A DNA stretch of 64,000 nt from Aaosphaeria pasadenensis. Lineage: Eukaryota; Ascomycota; Dothideomycetes; Pleosporales. The notes beneath the pieces are model-generated. The model saw nothing but the letters and a program-made list of their open reading frames with translations, did no database searches and had not been told where the DNA came from. The DNA lies in contig JAKLMB010000008.1 of the NCBI GenBank assembly GCA_022813625.1, positions 310,001-374,000 of the forward strand, written 5' to 3'. The position numbers and the translations under genes are program-made. Positions 43,209-54,454 of this stretch are shown piece by piece. Within the stretch, counting starts at the first letter, position 1, and each line of letters begins with the position of its first letter.

Positions 43209-44599
43209 ATGTTAGGTAAAGTGTGCAAGATGGTATCTATCGATCTTTCACAGCCAGTACTGCCTCCTGCGGCTGGAATACAATCCAACTTCATCAATCC
43301 AGAAAACGAAGCGGCGTTGGCATATGGCGCAGTCATTTCATCCATCGTTCTCGTCACTCTGTTCACCTGGTTCCGATTAAGCGTGAAGCTTTGGCTGGTG
43401 GGTTCATTACATTGTGAAGACTGTAGGTTTACCTCTGCACAACTTGTCCAGAGAATAGCAGAAGCTAAACAGTTTAGACATACTTCCTTTCGCTTGGGTA
43501 TGCTTCGAGAGCCCTGAGTATGGCGATGATGGCTCACCTGTGTGTAGATTTTTGGAATAGCCAACTTCACAACTAGCTTGTTGATTTACGACTTTGCACC
43601 TATAATACACAGCTGGGATATGCAAATGCATGCATTCTCCAAATTCCTTCTGGTAAATTATATCCAGGCTCAACGCCATCCACGCAATTCACGACAGCTA
43701 ACTTCGGAGTATTAGCTATCTCGCTTGAGCTGGACTTTCTACAATATTAGTATTCTTCTAATCAAGAACGCCATGCTAATTCAGGTGTTACGAATCTTTG
43801 TCCCGCGTGGTACCTCGTCTTTCACCTACTACGCTATACATGCAGTACTGTGGACATCGACACTGTACTACACCATCACGGCATTTCTTCATATCTTTAC
43901 CTGCAACCCGATCCATAAGATATGGCACCCGTGGGTGGAGGGTACATGTGTGAACAAGGAAGTCATGCTGTTAACAACTACGGCGGTTAACGTAGTCACC
44001 GACCTCTTCATTCTATACATCTCCCAAAGAGTGATCTGGAAGACAATGGGTAACCGAGGGCCAGACCGCATGAAAATCAGCTTACTCTTCAGCGCCGGAC
44101 TTATGTATGTATCTATGCTTCCTGTGAAATTATACAACGGCTCACATACGAGGATAGCCCAGCCGCCTTCTCCGGCATATGCTTCTACTACATGTACCTC
44201 GCGACCACAAAAGTCGACTATATTTACCACGCATCGTACATGGAGCTTGCTTGCTTTGGCGAGATCGTCGGAGGAATGTTTGTACTGTTTCTGGCCGTTT
44301 TGCCACGCTTCTTTACGCACGTTAGAGATACAATCACGCAAAGGTCCAGCTCCGGCGCGAATGAGGACCTTGAGGTTTCCGATGTCACTAAAACTACTAA
44401 TGATAGATTCCAGTCATGGAATGAGAGCGAGGATAGCGTCCGACGGCTCACTTTTCCATCCTCAGTCTTTCATGTTGATTTCCATCCTGGGTCGGATGAG
44501 AAAGGGTTTTGGGGAAAATACTACATTTCTACCAAACGCAGCAGCGAGGAAAATACCCCGACGACGCCCACATTCTTTATGTCATCATGCGGCTGTTGA
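43209..44599 (+). CDS. Seven-TM integral membrane protein, SAT4/Pth11-like rhodopsin domain
   Basis: Five exons: 43209-43422, 43478-43497, 43548-43652, 43716-44104 and 44158-44599, 389 aa. The start may instead be ATG 43230 (MVSIDLSQPVLPPAAG), 382 aa. TM1 is AVISSIVLVTLFTWFRLSVKLW; exon 2 is only 20 nt and completes EDYILPFAW; TM3 and TM4 are in FYNISILLIKNAMLIQVL and YAIHAVLWTSTLYYTITAFL, with the characteristic CNPIHKIWHPWVEGTCV; TM5-7 follow, then an ~90-residue cytosolic Ser/Thr-rich tail. No CFEM domain. Members of this family include Pth11-like surface-sensing receptors; ligand unknown. Without splicing at 44105-44157 the frame would break between TM5 and TM6. Confidence 0.8.
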
Positions 44600-44993
44600 A
44601 CTATCCGCGGATCGTATTTCTATTTACATTTCCTATAATTTCCCGATACCCGAAAGCTTGTGTAACAAATACTGTTGTTTGTTTAGTTCTAATTAGTCCT
44701 GTTGATAATTATACATGGTTGTATTTCGCTCTCATTAGTGGCGTTTGTGTGTGTAACCTACATTAGATCGCACGCGTTCCTGATTAGGCAGGATCTATCC
44801 TTCACTTTACAATCGCCATCGCTTTCACTTCCCACTCTGCCACGTCCCACGATCACGTCTAAGATTTGATGGAAAACAAGCAAAGGCCCATCTTATTGGA
44901 ATCACAACAAACACGATAAGTCTCTGTCGCTCTCTGGGTGAGATATCGCGAACCATCACATTCTTTGCCGACCTAGATGCTTCACTCGTCGGA
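44600..44993. other. Intergenic or 5' region of the next gene
   Basis: 394 bp. The plus frame that leads into the next gene is open from ~44785 but has no ATG before 44994; the minus strand is also open (44825-45058). Likely the promoter/leader, possibly a missed exon. Confidence 0.4.
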
Positions 44994-46660
44994 ATGCAGT
45001 TGCCCAAGCCAGCACAGTATGATCTCATTTTCACCCTCCTCTCGATTTTTATTGACATAATAGTGGCTTAATCTCTCGAGCGCCGTCCGCTGACAGGACT
45101 GAGCGCGCTGCCTCCGATATCGACGACGAAGATTCTGTGCTAGGCTATCCGGACCTTGATTACGGCTCGCCTTGCAGAAATGCCGAACGGATTGGTCCGC
45201 CACCTTGTCCCAAGGGTATCAAGGAAGTCATATTTGTTCTTGACGAAGAAGAAATTCGCAAAGACCCATCCTTGCGCATGAAAATATGCGACGATTACCC
45301 AGAATTTTTCAATCACGGAAAAGCAACGCTTCAGGACACAGCTTATCGGGACGACTACGATCACAGAAGCGTCCAGACGGAGCTGCATCCATACAACGAT
45401 TCTGTCACCCAAACTTCACTCGAGCGTCCTAATGAAACCTCTCCAGGGGACACATCGGAGTCGGTAACAACCGTGGAGTTTGCCTGTCAAACAGAAACTT
45501 CCATGGCAGTCGGATCTCTTCGAGATCCCGGCGATATTGAAAGTCTATCTTTACGAAGCCCTAATTTACATGATCCATTGACAACTAGCCCTACTAGCCC
45601 TGCGTTGTCCGAGGAAGTGGAGTCGAATGCTTTATTATATCCACTCCAAATTACAACAGCGGAGCAAAGCTGCTGTACGAAGATAGTGCGCCTTCCCATG
45701 AAGTTTCCACTCACTGTCCACCAAACGGCACAATGCCTGGTCGTTTCTTCGTCAGATAGTAGTAGCCATGGCGGCAACAACGATGCAGATTCAGCCCTGC
45801 ATCAGCACTTTTCCAATGCCTTCCAGCAAGTTACATTCGATGAAATTGTAGAGCAGTCAGGTCTAAAGATGGCCGATAAGGACACTGTTGCATCAATGTT
45901 CAATCAGTGGCGATCGAGTGCCACTATCCGACAGTTTGGACCAAAATTTTCAACGCTGCAACAATACTACGAGAATCTGGTTGACATCTGTATCGTCGGT
46001 CACAGCATCAATGACACAAATATACAGGACGCAATTCTTCGCAGATGGCAGAACACGATGTACCGAAAGATGGGTAAATTTCCAAGTGTTCATTCTGCAG
46101 TTAAGGCGATTCAATATCTGCCTAAAGACTCGAAGCTGTGTCGATGGATCATAATGACCTTTGCATACCTCTGGGAGACGGGAGTACACGATTTCAGAGA
46201 ATTCACATCGGAGTTGGCTCTTCTAGATCCTGACGCGGTGATCAACTTCCTGTGGCACATCTGTCGGGTAAGATGTAGCTACACTGACGGCTCTGACGCA
46301 AAGGTCCTAGGCTCCTGGTGCGAATTCGAACATGATGAATTGCATTGGGACTTCCATTCCCATGGCACTAAAGAGGAGGGCAAGAATTGCAGAACTGAGA
46401 GGGACAAGCTCAGTAAACTATCTCTGAAAGAGGCTCTCAGAAACAAGAAGTCGGAAGACAAAAAGAAAGCAGCCGAGATCATAGACGCAAACGGGGGTAC
46501 CGTAGTATGGAGAAGGCAATCTTCCGACTCACTAATGGTGAAAAAGAGGACGAACGAGTTGTCTGATTCCTCATCGGACTCAGTTACCCCTTCCAAGAGA
46601 GCAAGGCATGGAGCTAGAGGCAGGCCCGGCTCCCGTTCTAGCGCTAGAAACACGCTTTAG
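44994..46660 (+). CDS. Unrecognised 528-aa protein, probably nuclear
   Basis: Not recognised. The long exon has no ATG at its beginning (it is open from a GTG at 45137), so I add a first exon 44994-45016 (ATG, donor GTATGA) joined to 45097 (acceptor CTGACAG, phase 2), giving MQLPKPAQTERAASDIDDED. Residues ~1-210 are polar and disordered with repeated QT motifs (SVQTEL, SVTQTSL, FACQTET). Residues ~235-400 are a folded helical region with conserved-looking Trp/Cys (MFNQWRSSATIRQFGPKF, RRWQNTMYRKMGKF, WIIMTFAYLWETGVHDFREF, FLWHICRVRC). The C-terminus is Lys/Arg/Ser-rich with nuclear-signal-like KKRTNEL and PSKRARHGARGRPGSR. No membrane segment. The first exon is inferred. Confidence 0.65.
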
Positions 46661-48293
46661 ACTCAGGAAGCATTTCCCGACTCATCAACAGGAAAAGGGC
46701 GTGGCTTCTATGCTGATAATTTCGTGGCGGGCATTGTGGTGCATCAAGTAGTATGGAATGACCAAGTAAGATTGCGGCATGTATCGTGATCATCAAGCAA
46801 ATCAATGTCTTCAAAATCAATTGAAATCAATATCTTTATGAACACTACCTTCTGATATCTGTCTAAAATAGGATTTATTCTGAGCTCGTCTATCACGTAT
46901 TGAGCTTTTCCTTCGAGCTCACATTGCTATGTTTCGGAATACCTTTTCCATCACCAAGACGTCTTTGAGGCCGCCATTCCAGAATTCGCTGCTATCTAAG
47001 TGCTTTAAACGCCCGCCTATTGGCTACAACATAAGAATCTAGCTAATAATTAGAAGCGGTGGTAGTAAGTTTAGGGAGGGAGGGTATGTGTTGGGAAAGA
47101 ACAGTGTAACTGCCGGCTGCCCAACGCACGACTTCCTTCTCGTTTAAACCCATCTTGAAACCAGTCAACCGCCCAATATTTCTTCCTTTTCTTCATCTTC
47201 GTCTTTTTTCTGACCAACAGTTCCTGATGCTAATTCCACTGCTCGGTGGCACACTTGTGCCCCGTATCACCTCTCACCCTCTCCACCGAGCTTTGTGCGC
47301 CTTGCCCTTCATGATATACACAGTAAGTCAATCATCATTCCTCTCGTTCTTCCCCAAGATTGTCGAGCTACGTAGACACGATCTCTAGGCATCATTTGGT
47401 TCACTATCCTCGCATGACCTAAATTCTACGATTGATATACGCGAGCCCGCGTACCCTAACAAAAGATGAAGCTGCAGCTGCTAAAAAGGAGAAGAAGGGG
47501 AAGAAAAAGAAAATCAAGACGACGGCGATGATTGTGACGACAAAGGTGACGACAAGAACAATGACCAGGGTGACGACGAGGATGCGGTCGACGAGATGAA
47601 GAAGCCGCAGGGATGAGGGACTTGGTGGAGATTTGGATCTAGATGTGACTGCCGACGCCTAAAAGCACGAGTGGCGACGAAATGAACGAACCTAAATAGC
47701 CCACCTTCACCACGACGAACTTGATTGTGTGACTGAGGTTGACAGGTAACATTCACGCAAGAGGACGGGCGACTTGTAGTAGGACTTATTCTAGATCTCA
47801 TCAGTGCCTCTCTAGGAATGGAATCAGCTCGGGTGACATTGTAAGAAACTTTCAAAATCTATGCTCTGTTCATTGAGTACTTGGTCTGTAGTTTTCCATA
47901 AAATATGGAACACCTTTGGTTGTAAAGTGAACTAGAGCGAGGAATTGTTACACGCGGCTGCAGCGCACAATCAACCAACGCGGACAGTTACATGAAACTG
48001 AAAATTGTCTACCATTTTCAGGCTGTCTGGCTACAATTAATGTTAGGAGGATAGATTTAATCTCGATGTTCAATAGTACCCGGCGTTTATAATAGCTACC
48101 TAGGTACCTATATGATTACCTACAATAGTGGTTCTTGGTTAGGGATTCTCGGACACTTTTCCGGCATTCCAACTTTTCCGTAGCGCCTCTCTAAGCTCAT
48201 CATACGTCAGCAAATATAAACTCCAAGTCGTGAAGACCACGACCTTGACTCGAATTCGAATAGAAGTTCGTGCTTTTTCTCTGGTGGCTCATA
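46661..48293. other. Intergenic region
   Basis: 1.6 kb. A possible small gene remnant lies at ~47230-47620: an open stretch from ATG 47227, then an acceptor-like TAG near 47389, then a Lys-rich and Asp-rich stretch (KKEKKGKKKK / DDGDDCDDKGDD) in competing frames. I could not join these into one frame. TATAAA at 48215-48220. Confidence 0.4.
48215..48220 (+). promoter_or_regulatory. TATA box, MFS gene
   Basis: TATAAA 74 bp upstream of ATG 48294. Confidence 0.5.
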
Positions 48294-49748
48294 ATGGTTT
48301 TACAATTAGCTATTACCACTCATCATGAGCACAGCTCTCCGACTGTTTCCTTCCCGAATTTGCTGTTGGAGTGGGACCGCCATCCAGGAAATGCGCGCAA
48401 TTGGAGTACCTTCCGGAAAGTTTACACTATTGCGATAGTTTCGGTCATCGGCTTCATTTCTACCATTGCTACATCCATGTACTCTCCCGGGCACCAGGAC
48501 GTCGCACGCGAGTTCGGTGTGTCTGAAACAATGGCGATGCTACCTTTGTCATTCTACGCCTTGGGCCTGGCCTTCGGACCCATGCTGGGATCCCCCATGA
48601 GCGAAACATTTGGTCGCAAGATCGTTTACCTTTCTACGATACCTGCTTTCGCAATGTTCATCTTGGGGTCGGGATTGTCCAAAAGCATAGCAAGTCTCTG
48701 CGTGTGCAGATTCTTCGCAGGCTTCTTTGCAGCACCTGGGGTCAGCATCGCAACGGCGACCATCGCAGACACTGTAGCGCCAGATGGCAGAGGGGTGCCT
48801 CTAGCAATATACTTCACCATGCCTTTCGTTGGATCACTCTTGGGACCCGTAATAGGGGGACTTGTGTCGGAGTGGAAAGGTTGGCGATGGACTCAATGGA
48901 CGACACTCTTCTTCGCAGCCACAGCCTTCCCGCTGCTTGGATTCGTCCATGAATCGTATCGTGGGGTACTGCTCCAGCGCATTGCAAAGAGAGAGGGAAT
49001 AGGCAGTTCCGAGCATTCAAAGAAATTGTCTATTGTTTTGAGAGCCTTCTTTACCAAGACAGTCTCCCGGCCTGTACACATGCTTTTCACTGAGCCCATC
49101 GTGGGATTCGTATGTCTGTACTGCTCGTTCCAATTTGCGCTCCTATACACTTTTATTGTCGGCATGCCTTATGTATTCTCTCATACCTACGGCTTCTCTG
49201 CCATGCAGCAGAGTCTCTCGTTCCTCGGTCTCACGATCGGTGCTATCCTCGCCGGCATCACACTCGTCATCATGGATTACTACGTTTACCAATCCATTCA
49301 CCGAAGGTTCCGCGTCGCCACTCCAAATGGATTCTTCCCGCCAGAACATCGACTCTACCCCGCCATGCTCGGTTCCTGCCTGCTTCCAATCGGACTATTC
49401 TTCTTCGCTTGGACTGCACGGTCGGATGTGACATGGGTAGTCTCGCTCCTCGCTCAGTGCGTCACTATGCTTGGTTCGATTCTTGCATACGTTAGCGTTA
49501 ACATGTACATGCTTGACACTTATGGCCCACTTTACGGTGCTTCGGCGGCTGGTGCAAGCAGTCTCGCCAGATATGTTTTAACAGCTTGCTTTCCGTTGTT
49601 CACACTGCATATGTATAAGAGCCTCGGGACGAATTGGACGGCGAGCTTGTTAGGATTTTGTACTTTGGCTATGGCCCCAATACCTTTGGTGTTCTGGAAA
49701 TGGGGAGCAAAGTTGAGGGCGAGGAGCTGCTATGAGATGGAACTGTGA
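48294..49748 (+). CDS. MFS transporter, DHA1 drug/polyamine:H+ antiporter type
   Basis: 484 aa, intronless; first ATG 48294 (a GTG at 48270 precedes it). Short cytosolic N-terminus with the LLLEWDRHPGNARNWSTFRK entry typical of Tpo1/Flr1-like transporters (W-x-x-DP.NP.NWS form). Twelve predicted helices in two sets of six, a central loop at ~235-265, the DHA1 motif ALGLAFGPMLGSPMSETFGR with a degenerate motif A (SETFGRK), and motif C-like GPVIGGLVSEWKGWRW. It exports small molecules or drugs across the plasma membrane; substrate unknown. No biosynthetic cluster adjoins it. Confidence 0.93.
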   Translation: MVLQLAITTHHEHSSPTVSFPNLLLEWDRHPGNARNWSTFRKVYTIAIVSVIGFISTIATSMYSPGHQDVAREFGVSETMAMLPLSFYALGLAFGPMLGSPMSETFGRKIVYLSTIPAFAMFILGSGLSKSIASLCVCRFFAGFFAAPGVSIATATIADTVAPDGRGVPLAIYFTMPFVGSLLGPVIGGLVSEWKGWRWTQWTTLFFAATAFPLLGFVHESYRGVLLQRIAKREGIGSSEHSKKLSIVLRAFFTKTVSRPVHMLFTEPIVGFVCLYCSFQFALLYTFIVGMPYVFSHTYGFSAMQQSLSFLGLTIGAILAGITLVIMDYYVYQSIHRRFRVATPNGFFPPEHRLYPAMLGSCLLPIGLFFFAWTARSDVTWVVSLLAQCVTMLGSILAYVSVNMYMLDTYGPLYGASAAGASSLARYVLTACFPLFTLHMYKSLGTNWTASLLGFCTLAMAPIPLVFWKWGAKLRARSCYEMEL

Positions 49749-50786
49749 ATCGTCGGTGTTAGTTGATAAAGTGCTCTAGGTACATTGAAAATCCTTTGCT
49801 TTTGATCACTTTGTCACTTTAACAGAATTCTTAAATAAAAGTATTCCTCGCTAGGAAACCTATTAATGGAAATAAATGAGGAGTTTTGATAAAATCTTGA
49901 CCGATATTATGCAAGGCAATTAAACTTGTATAGGCACTGATTACTTGCTCTTTTCAGCTTTGACGGCGAATTGTTGTTATGTACGACGTTTGATCGGATC
50001 GCTGGGATTAGGACATCGTGCGAGGGGACTGTTGATGGCAGGCTGCGGCAATGGGAGAAGTTGAATAGACGCACCATTGGATAACTGAAAAATAAAAAGA
50101 GATCATTGAAGTAACTGGATTTACTGGAATTCCCAAGTGCAACGCCGAGACTGCGAAACATTCCTCGTCATTGTCTCCGTATTGCTGCATTGAGGAAACG
50201 TAGGTAACAAAGCACATAAAGTCGAATTCCAGCAAGTACCGAAGTATCCCACGGCATCCTTTCGTCTCGTACCTTTCAGTCCAGATGTATATTTAAGTAG
50301 TCATTACAAGAGATACGTCAAACTGAAAACCAGAATCGTACTCCGCGTTGGGGGACTGCAAAACATTAAGGGAGACAACATAGAACGATATAGCAGCAGA
50401 TGGCATGGTAATTGAAGTTGAACAAGCAAGAAATAAAACCACCTAATCACATCGTATCCGTCCATCTCAAGCGCAATGAGTCTACGTCTGATAATGGAGG
50501 AAAGTTCAGAGGCGATCATACAGTAATTTGTTTATTGAGTCGTGAAGCTATAGGCTCATTCTTAGGATTTCATATCATGTCCACGACTTTATCCATGGAA
50601 CCAGAACCTCGCTGTTATCTTTAAGAGAGAGAAGAGGGATGTAGATTGGCGGGATTCTCCCCAGGCTCGGCTTTCCCTAATCCATCAAGTGCGCAGGCAG
50701 TCCGTTGTCGAACAGGATATGTATTTGTCTTGTAGGTCCCACATGCCTTATTATAGGAGTTTCAGTCATCTCTTTTGTTCTTTGTA
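49749..50786. other. Convergent intergenic region
   Basis: 1.0 kb between two convergent genes, AT-rich; nothing supported. Confidence 0.5.
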
Positions 50787-51812
50787 TCATGATCGCGTCT
50801 TAAGAATTGATCTTTCATGATAAAGGTGCAGGTGTATAGGCCCTAGGGGAAACTCCTCGCGTTCCATTTTCGATCTCCAGTTTATTGGACGCACGCGACA
50901 AGTGTCTAGGTGTTTGTGAAATTCAGATGGTAGGTATAGACAGTCTTGGTCCTCTGTGTAGAGACACATTGTACAGAACACGCCCATCTCCGAGCCGTTG
51001 TACGATATCCAGGGCGCTACCACCATTGCCATATTCTTTCGTTGATCTCGCGGAAAGGTGGGGAACCTAAGGGTGGTTCCCCACTGCGGCTTCTGGAAAA
51101 GTAAGTCCATCACTGCACATTCTTCTAGTGGATTCGGTCGTACCGTCTTGCCAGTTCGATCGAATAGCAGCTGTGCAGCTGCACGGGTATCATACACGAT
51201 GTGCCGCTCTTCGATTCTGAAAACATTTTCGTTGTTGTGGAATGTAGCTCGTGGGGAATAAAAAGACATAATTGCCTCTAAATCTTTAGGTTCAAGTTCA
51301 TAGCGGCGGAGAAGCTCTTCGGCCAATAGAGGAACTGGGACTAGCGAGAGATTCCGTGAGCATTTGCGGCATAGGCGCGACACTGTTGGCAGCCATAAGT
51401 ACTGCCCGGGTTCTCCACAGAGATCGCATAAGCGTTGACGAAGCCTCTGGAATAGCTCCGGCAGTGTGATGTTGATACGGATTTGCACCGATAAGATGCC
51501 CAGGAGTGCCTGTGGAGCTTGATCAACAATGGCTCGAAACATAGGTAACCAATCGATAATATGGCGAGCATGACGATTCACATCTCGGAAGTGAAGCAAA
51601 GAAGGCAATGGAAGTTGTTCTAGAATCTCGAGTAATATCTCGGTCGGGAGTTCTTCAAACTTGCCTATGCTGGACAGTATCAGTGGTGAATTTGTGCGCC
51701 TGAGATCCAAGGGACAGTGAGCTCTTAGGAATTCCTCCGTCATTACACCATGTATATCTTCGGATTGAGGGTAGGTTAAGGCTGCTGGGAAGATCTTTGG
51801 TGAATCAGCCAT
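50787..51812 (-). CDS. F-box protein with CxxC pairs
   Basis: 341 aa, intronless. F-box at ~52-95 (KFEELPTEILLEILEQLPLP, then LLHFRDVNRHARHIID). Two cysteine pairs follow (C-D-L-C in RLCDLCGEPGQ and C-R-K-C in RLCRKCSRN, ~20 residues apart), which could bind one zinc. A later Cys cluster (FCTMCLYTEDQDC, then HLDTCRV) could form another. The C-terminus is basic. Presumed substrate receptor of an SCF ubiquitin ligase. It shows no close relation to the F-box protein at 40718. Confidence 0.87.
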   Translation of the reverse strand: MADSPKIFPAALTYPQSEDIHGVMTEEFLRAHCPLDLRRTNSPLILSSIGKFEELPTEILLEILEQLPLPSLLHFRDVNRHARHIIDWLPMFRAIVDQAPQALLGILSVQIRINITLPELFQRLRQRLCDLCGEPGQYLWLPTVSRLCRKCSRNLSLVPVPLLAEELLRRYELEPKDLEAIMSFYSPRATFHNNENVFRIEERHIVYDTRAAAQLLFDRTGKTVRPNPLEECAVMDLLFQKPQWGTTLRFPTFPRDQRKNMAMVVAPWISYNGSEMGVFCTMCLYTEDQDCLYLPSEFHKHLDTCRVRPINWRSKMEREEFPLGPIHLHLYHERSILKTRS

Positions 51813-53266
51813 GGGTTCTATGTCGGCCAGTCGAGATAGAAGGACTTCTAGTAGCGGTTGTTGCAGGATTCTTTGGAAGGTTGCGGTCGAGAAGGTTCGA
51901 GGTAACTCTGAGTGCTGCTGTAGGGGTTGTTTGGTTGTGAGCGAGAGTGGCTACGTTTAAGTGTTTCGCAAACTAACGATTGAGACTGCGCCTAGGGGAA
52001 AAGGTCAATGTAGCCAATTTATACCACGCTGGACGTGAAAGTGGTTGAATGGTTGCGTTCCAGGCAGCCACTCAACCTAACCTACCTACCTACCTCTCCC
52101 AAGGTTGACTTGAAAATGTAGCCGAGGAGGTGGGCTATTCTCTGTTAGGTAGAACTTTGTTTAACTTCAGTGAGAATTAGATTGGAACCAGGTCCCGACG
52201 TCTTGGAATAAGACTTTCTGGTTTCAACATTTTTCTTTCACTAACAGAAGTGCCAGCGAACGTAGATTCTGTTGAAGCGCATAGCAGCGTGAGACACAGT
52301 TGCCCACTGTTAGCACCAAGGTAAGGTTCAAAGTAAGAAGCGGGGACGAACATACCAATCAGATCAGCAAGGCTCCCAATTCGTCTCCTGCTTAGCTACA
52401 ACCAAGTTGCATTGCCCGGGCGGCCTCACGTGGAGGTGCAAGAGTCTGACTTCACCAGCCCTCCCCTTCGTCGCCGAAGCGCATCTGGGAACGGGCACTA
52501 AGAGCCCTGAGCAACAGGCTACGCCAAAAATGGGCAGTTCAGATGAGTGTGAAGACTGTTATTGATCATTACCACTGACACTGGAGCGCTCGATCAGTCG
52601 TCAAGCACGTCTTCAAGCGATTGAGCGTGTATAGCAGGCTTTTTTGCCAACATGCCCGGCCGTCCCCCAGAATGCCCTATGTTGCGAACGTTGTATTATT
52701 TTCCCGGTTATTCCTATGCTACGGTACAACATACACTTGGCCCTCTGATCAGACTCAAGCTCTGGTAATAATTTCTGCCAATTCCATCACACAATCCCCT
52801 AGAAATCTGCTATCTTAAGTATTATGGCAGGCGGTTCAGAGCAGTCTTAAAAAGAATCATGACAATCGATGTTAGTCACGGCACCCGGAAAATGTTGTGC
52901 TCCTGGTCCCTACTCAAACCCAAGATACCGGCAGGAGAGGGATTAACATTACTTCGGGTCCACCATACGTGGTGAATGACTATTCCAAGTTCAACATTAT
53001 GTTGACAAGCCGTCATTGCAAAGTCATTTCCATGGGGTCGGTATGGCTACTTCGACAAACCGTACCAACGGCCACTGCGCAACATTTTTATTGATAAGTG
53101 CCCACCACCTTACTCCAGATATAAAAGACGATCGCTCATTCTCTTTCTCTTAACATATGCACGTAACATCCCACTGTCACGACTCCAACACAACGAAGCA
53201 ACCTCTCAAACAAACACACTCCAACTCCCAAAACAAGCCAAAAACACTCTTCAACCTACCAACAAG
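51813..53266. other. Intergenic region
   Basis: 1.45 kb. A minus-strand TATAAATT (52023-52016) with an adjacent ATTGGC lies ~205 bp upstream of the F-box ATG. A (CCTA)n microsatellite is at 52081-52095. On the plus strand TATAAAA (53120-53126) precedes the secreted-protein gene. No gene supported. Confidence 0.5.
53120..53126 (+). promoter_or_regulatory. TATA box, secreted protein gene
   Basis: TATAAAA 141 bp upstream of ATG 53267, followed by a CA-rich leader (ACTCCAACACAACGAAG), typical of strongly expressed fungal genes. Confidence 0.55.
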
Positions 53267-53929
53267 ATGAAGTTCAACAACACTATCATCCCCACTCTTC
53301 TCGGCATGGCCGCTCTGGCTACTGCATCCCAGAACACGGCTGAGGAGCGTCACCAATTCATTATGTCTCGGTCGGTCATTGACGGCTCTCCGTGCATCAT
53401 ACCTGTGGAATCTGCCGTCGCGACCCCCAAGGTGACCGCCCGCCTCTTCGGCCTCTCCCACTTCAAACACGAGTTCACTTCCGACTCAACGACCAGCCCG
53501 GCCAGCGACAATCAGCAAAGGCTAGCCAACAAGGCGCTCGAGCCTCGCTCCGATGCCTCTACAACAACGGCAACAAAAGCGGGACGAACAACAATCTCAA
53601 CGACTGAGGATAGGACCCTCGAAGTCCTGGCAGCGGGAGTGATCCCACCCGTCGTCGATGCCACGAGTCTTCTGCTAGGTCCAACCTTAGAGATGACGGG
53701 CAAGATCTTCGAGGATGCTCAAATCCAGGCTGAAATCCAGGAGGTCCAAGAAAAGGCAAACCAAGGGAAGGGTGTCCCAGATTCATCTGAGCCTCAGGCT
53801 CTCACGCAAATTGTTGAGCGGGAGGATAAGGGTGAGGATGAGAATGCGGGTGATGTCCTCTGCCCTCGGGTGGGTGCGAACGATGAGGAAGGCAAATGTG
53901 AAACTTTGGATCTAAATGAGACTAGCTAA
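53267..53929 (+). CDS. Small secreted protein of unknown function
   Basis: 220 aa, intronless. Clear signal peptide (MKFNNTIIPTLLGMAALATA-SQN). The mature protein has few cysteines (three in all), a Thr-rich middle (SDASTTTATKAGRTTISTTE), an amphipathic stretch (TLEVLAAGVIPPVVDATSLL) and an acidic C-terminal third (EREDKGEDENAGD). No recognised domain, no GPI tail and no Kex2-delimited peptide repeats. It could be an apoplastic or host-interaction protein, but nothing in the sequence proves that. Confidence 0.78.
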   Translation: MKFNNTIIPTLLGMAALATASQNTAEERHQFIMSRSVIDGSPCIIPVESAVATPKVTARLFGLSHFKHEFTSDSTTSPASDNQQRLANKALEPRSDASTTTATKAGRTTISTTEDRTLEVLAAGVIPPVVDATSLLLGPTLEMTGKIFEDAQIQAEIQEVQEKANQGKGVPDSSEPQALTQIVEREDKGEDENAGDVLCPRVGANDEEGKCETLDLNETS

Positions 53930-54454
53930 TTCTGTCATTTATCTGTTGGGATCCGATATATTGCTTCTTCCGAGTCACGATGGGTCATGATCCAGTGGTA
54001 TGGTTGTATACGGTACTTGACTCCTTTTCCGGGTTTCCGGGTTTGGCTCCGCAGGTTGGAACCCACATCTTCGTAAAGCGTCAGACGACCTGATATAGAT
54101 TTCCATTAATACACTTCAAATACCTGCCAATTCTTGTTTCATTACTGACTTCACATTGCGATAATGTTACAGAAAGGAAACGTCACTGTCAAGTCCTTGT
54201 GATGTGTAGAATGTTGCAAAGCATAGAAAGTAGATGCAAAAATTGGTTTTAATTATTTTCAAGGAGTGTATGTAGAAGTAAAGTTTACGTTGTAAATGCA
54301 AAACCCAAGTATTAGAATTAAGAAACCCATGCCCCAAAGCGCTATGCAAATATCTGTGATTATCCTGAAATGATCGTATTAATGTAAGGACTGTCCAATC
54401 TCCCACCCATACTAGCACCCATCACCCCTTCAGCAATCGATCGTGAAGAATCGT
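53930..54454. other. Convergent intergenic region
   Basis: 525 bp between convergent secreted-protein genes; nothing supported. Confidence 0.5.

Noticed and set aside
43725..44696. 323-codon ORF taken as one protein
   Set aside because: The frame after ~44104 loses the receptor-like TM pattern; splicing 44105-44157 restores it in another frame.
47155..47620. Possible two- or three-exon small gene (LIPLLGGTLVPRITSHPLHR, then Lys/Asp-rich tail)
   Set aside because: Donor and acceptor candidates exist (GTAAGT 47323, TAG 47389), but the parts could not be joined in one frame; may be a decayed gene.
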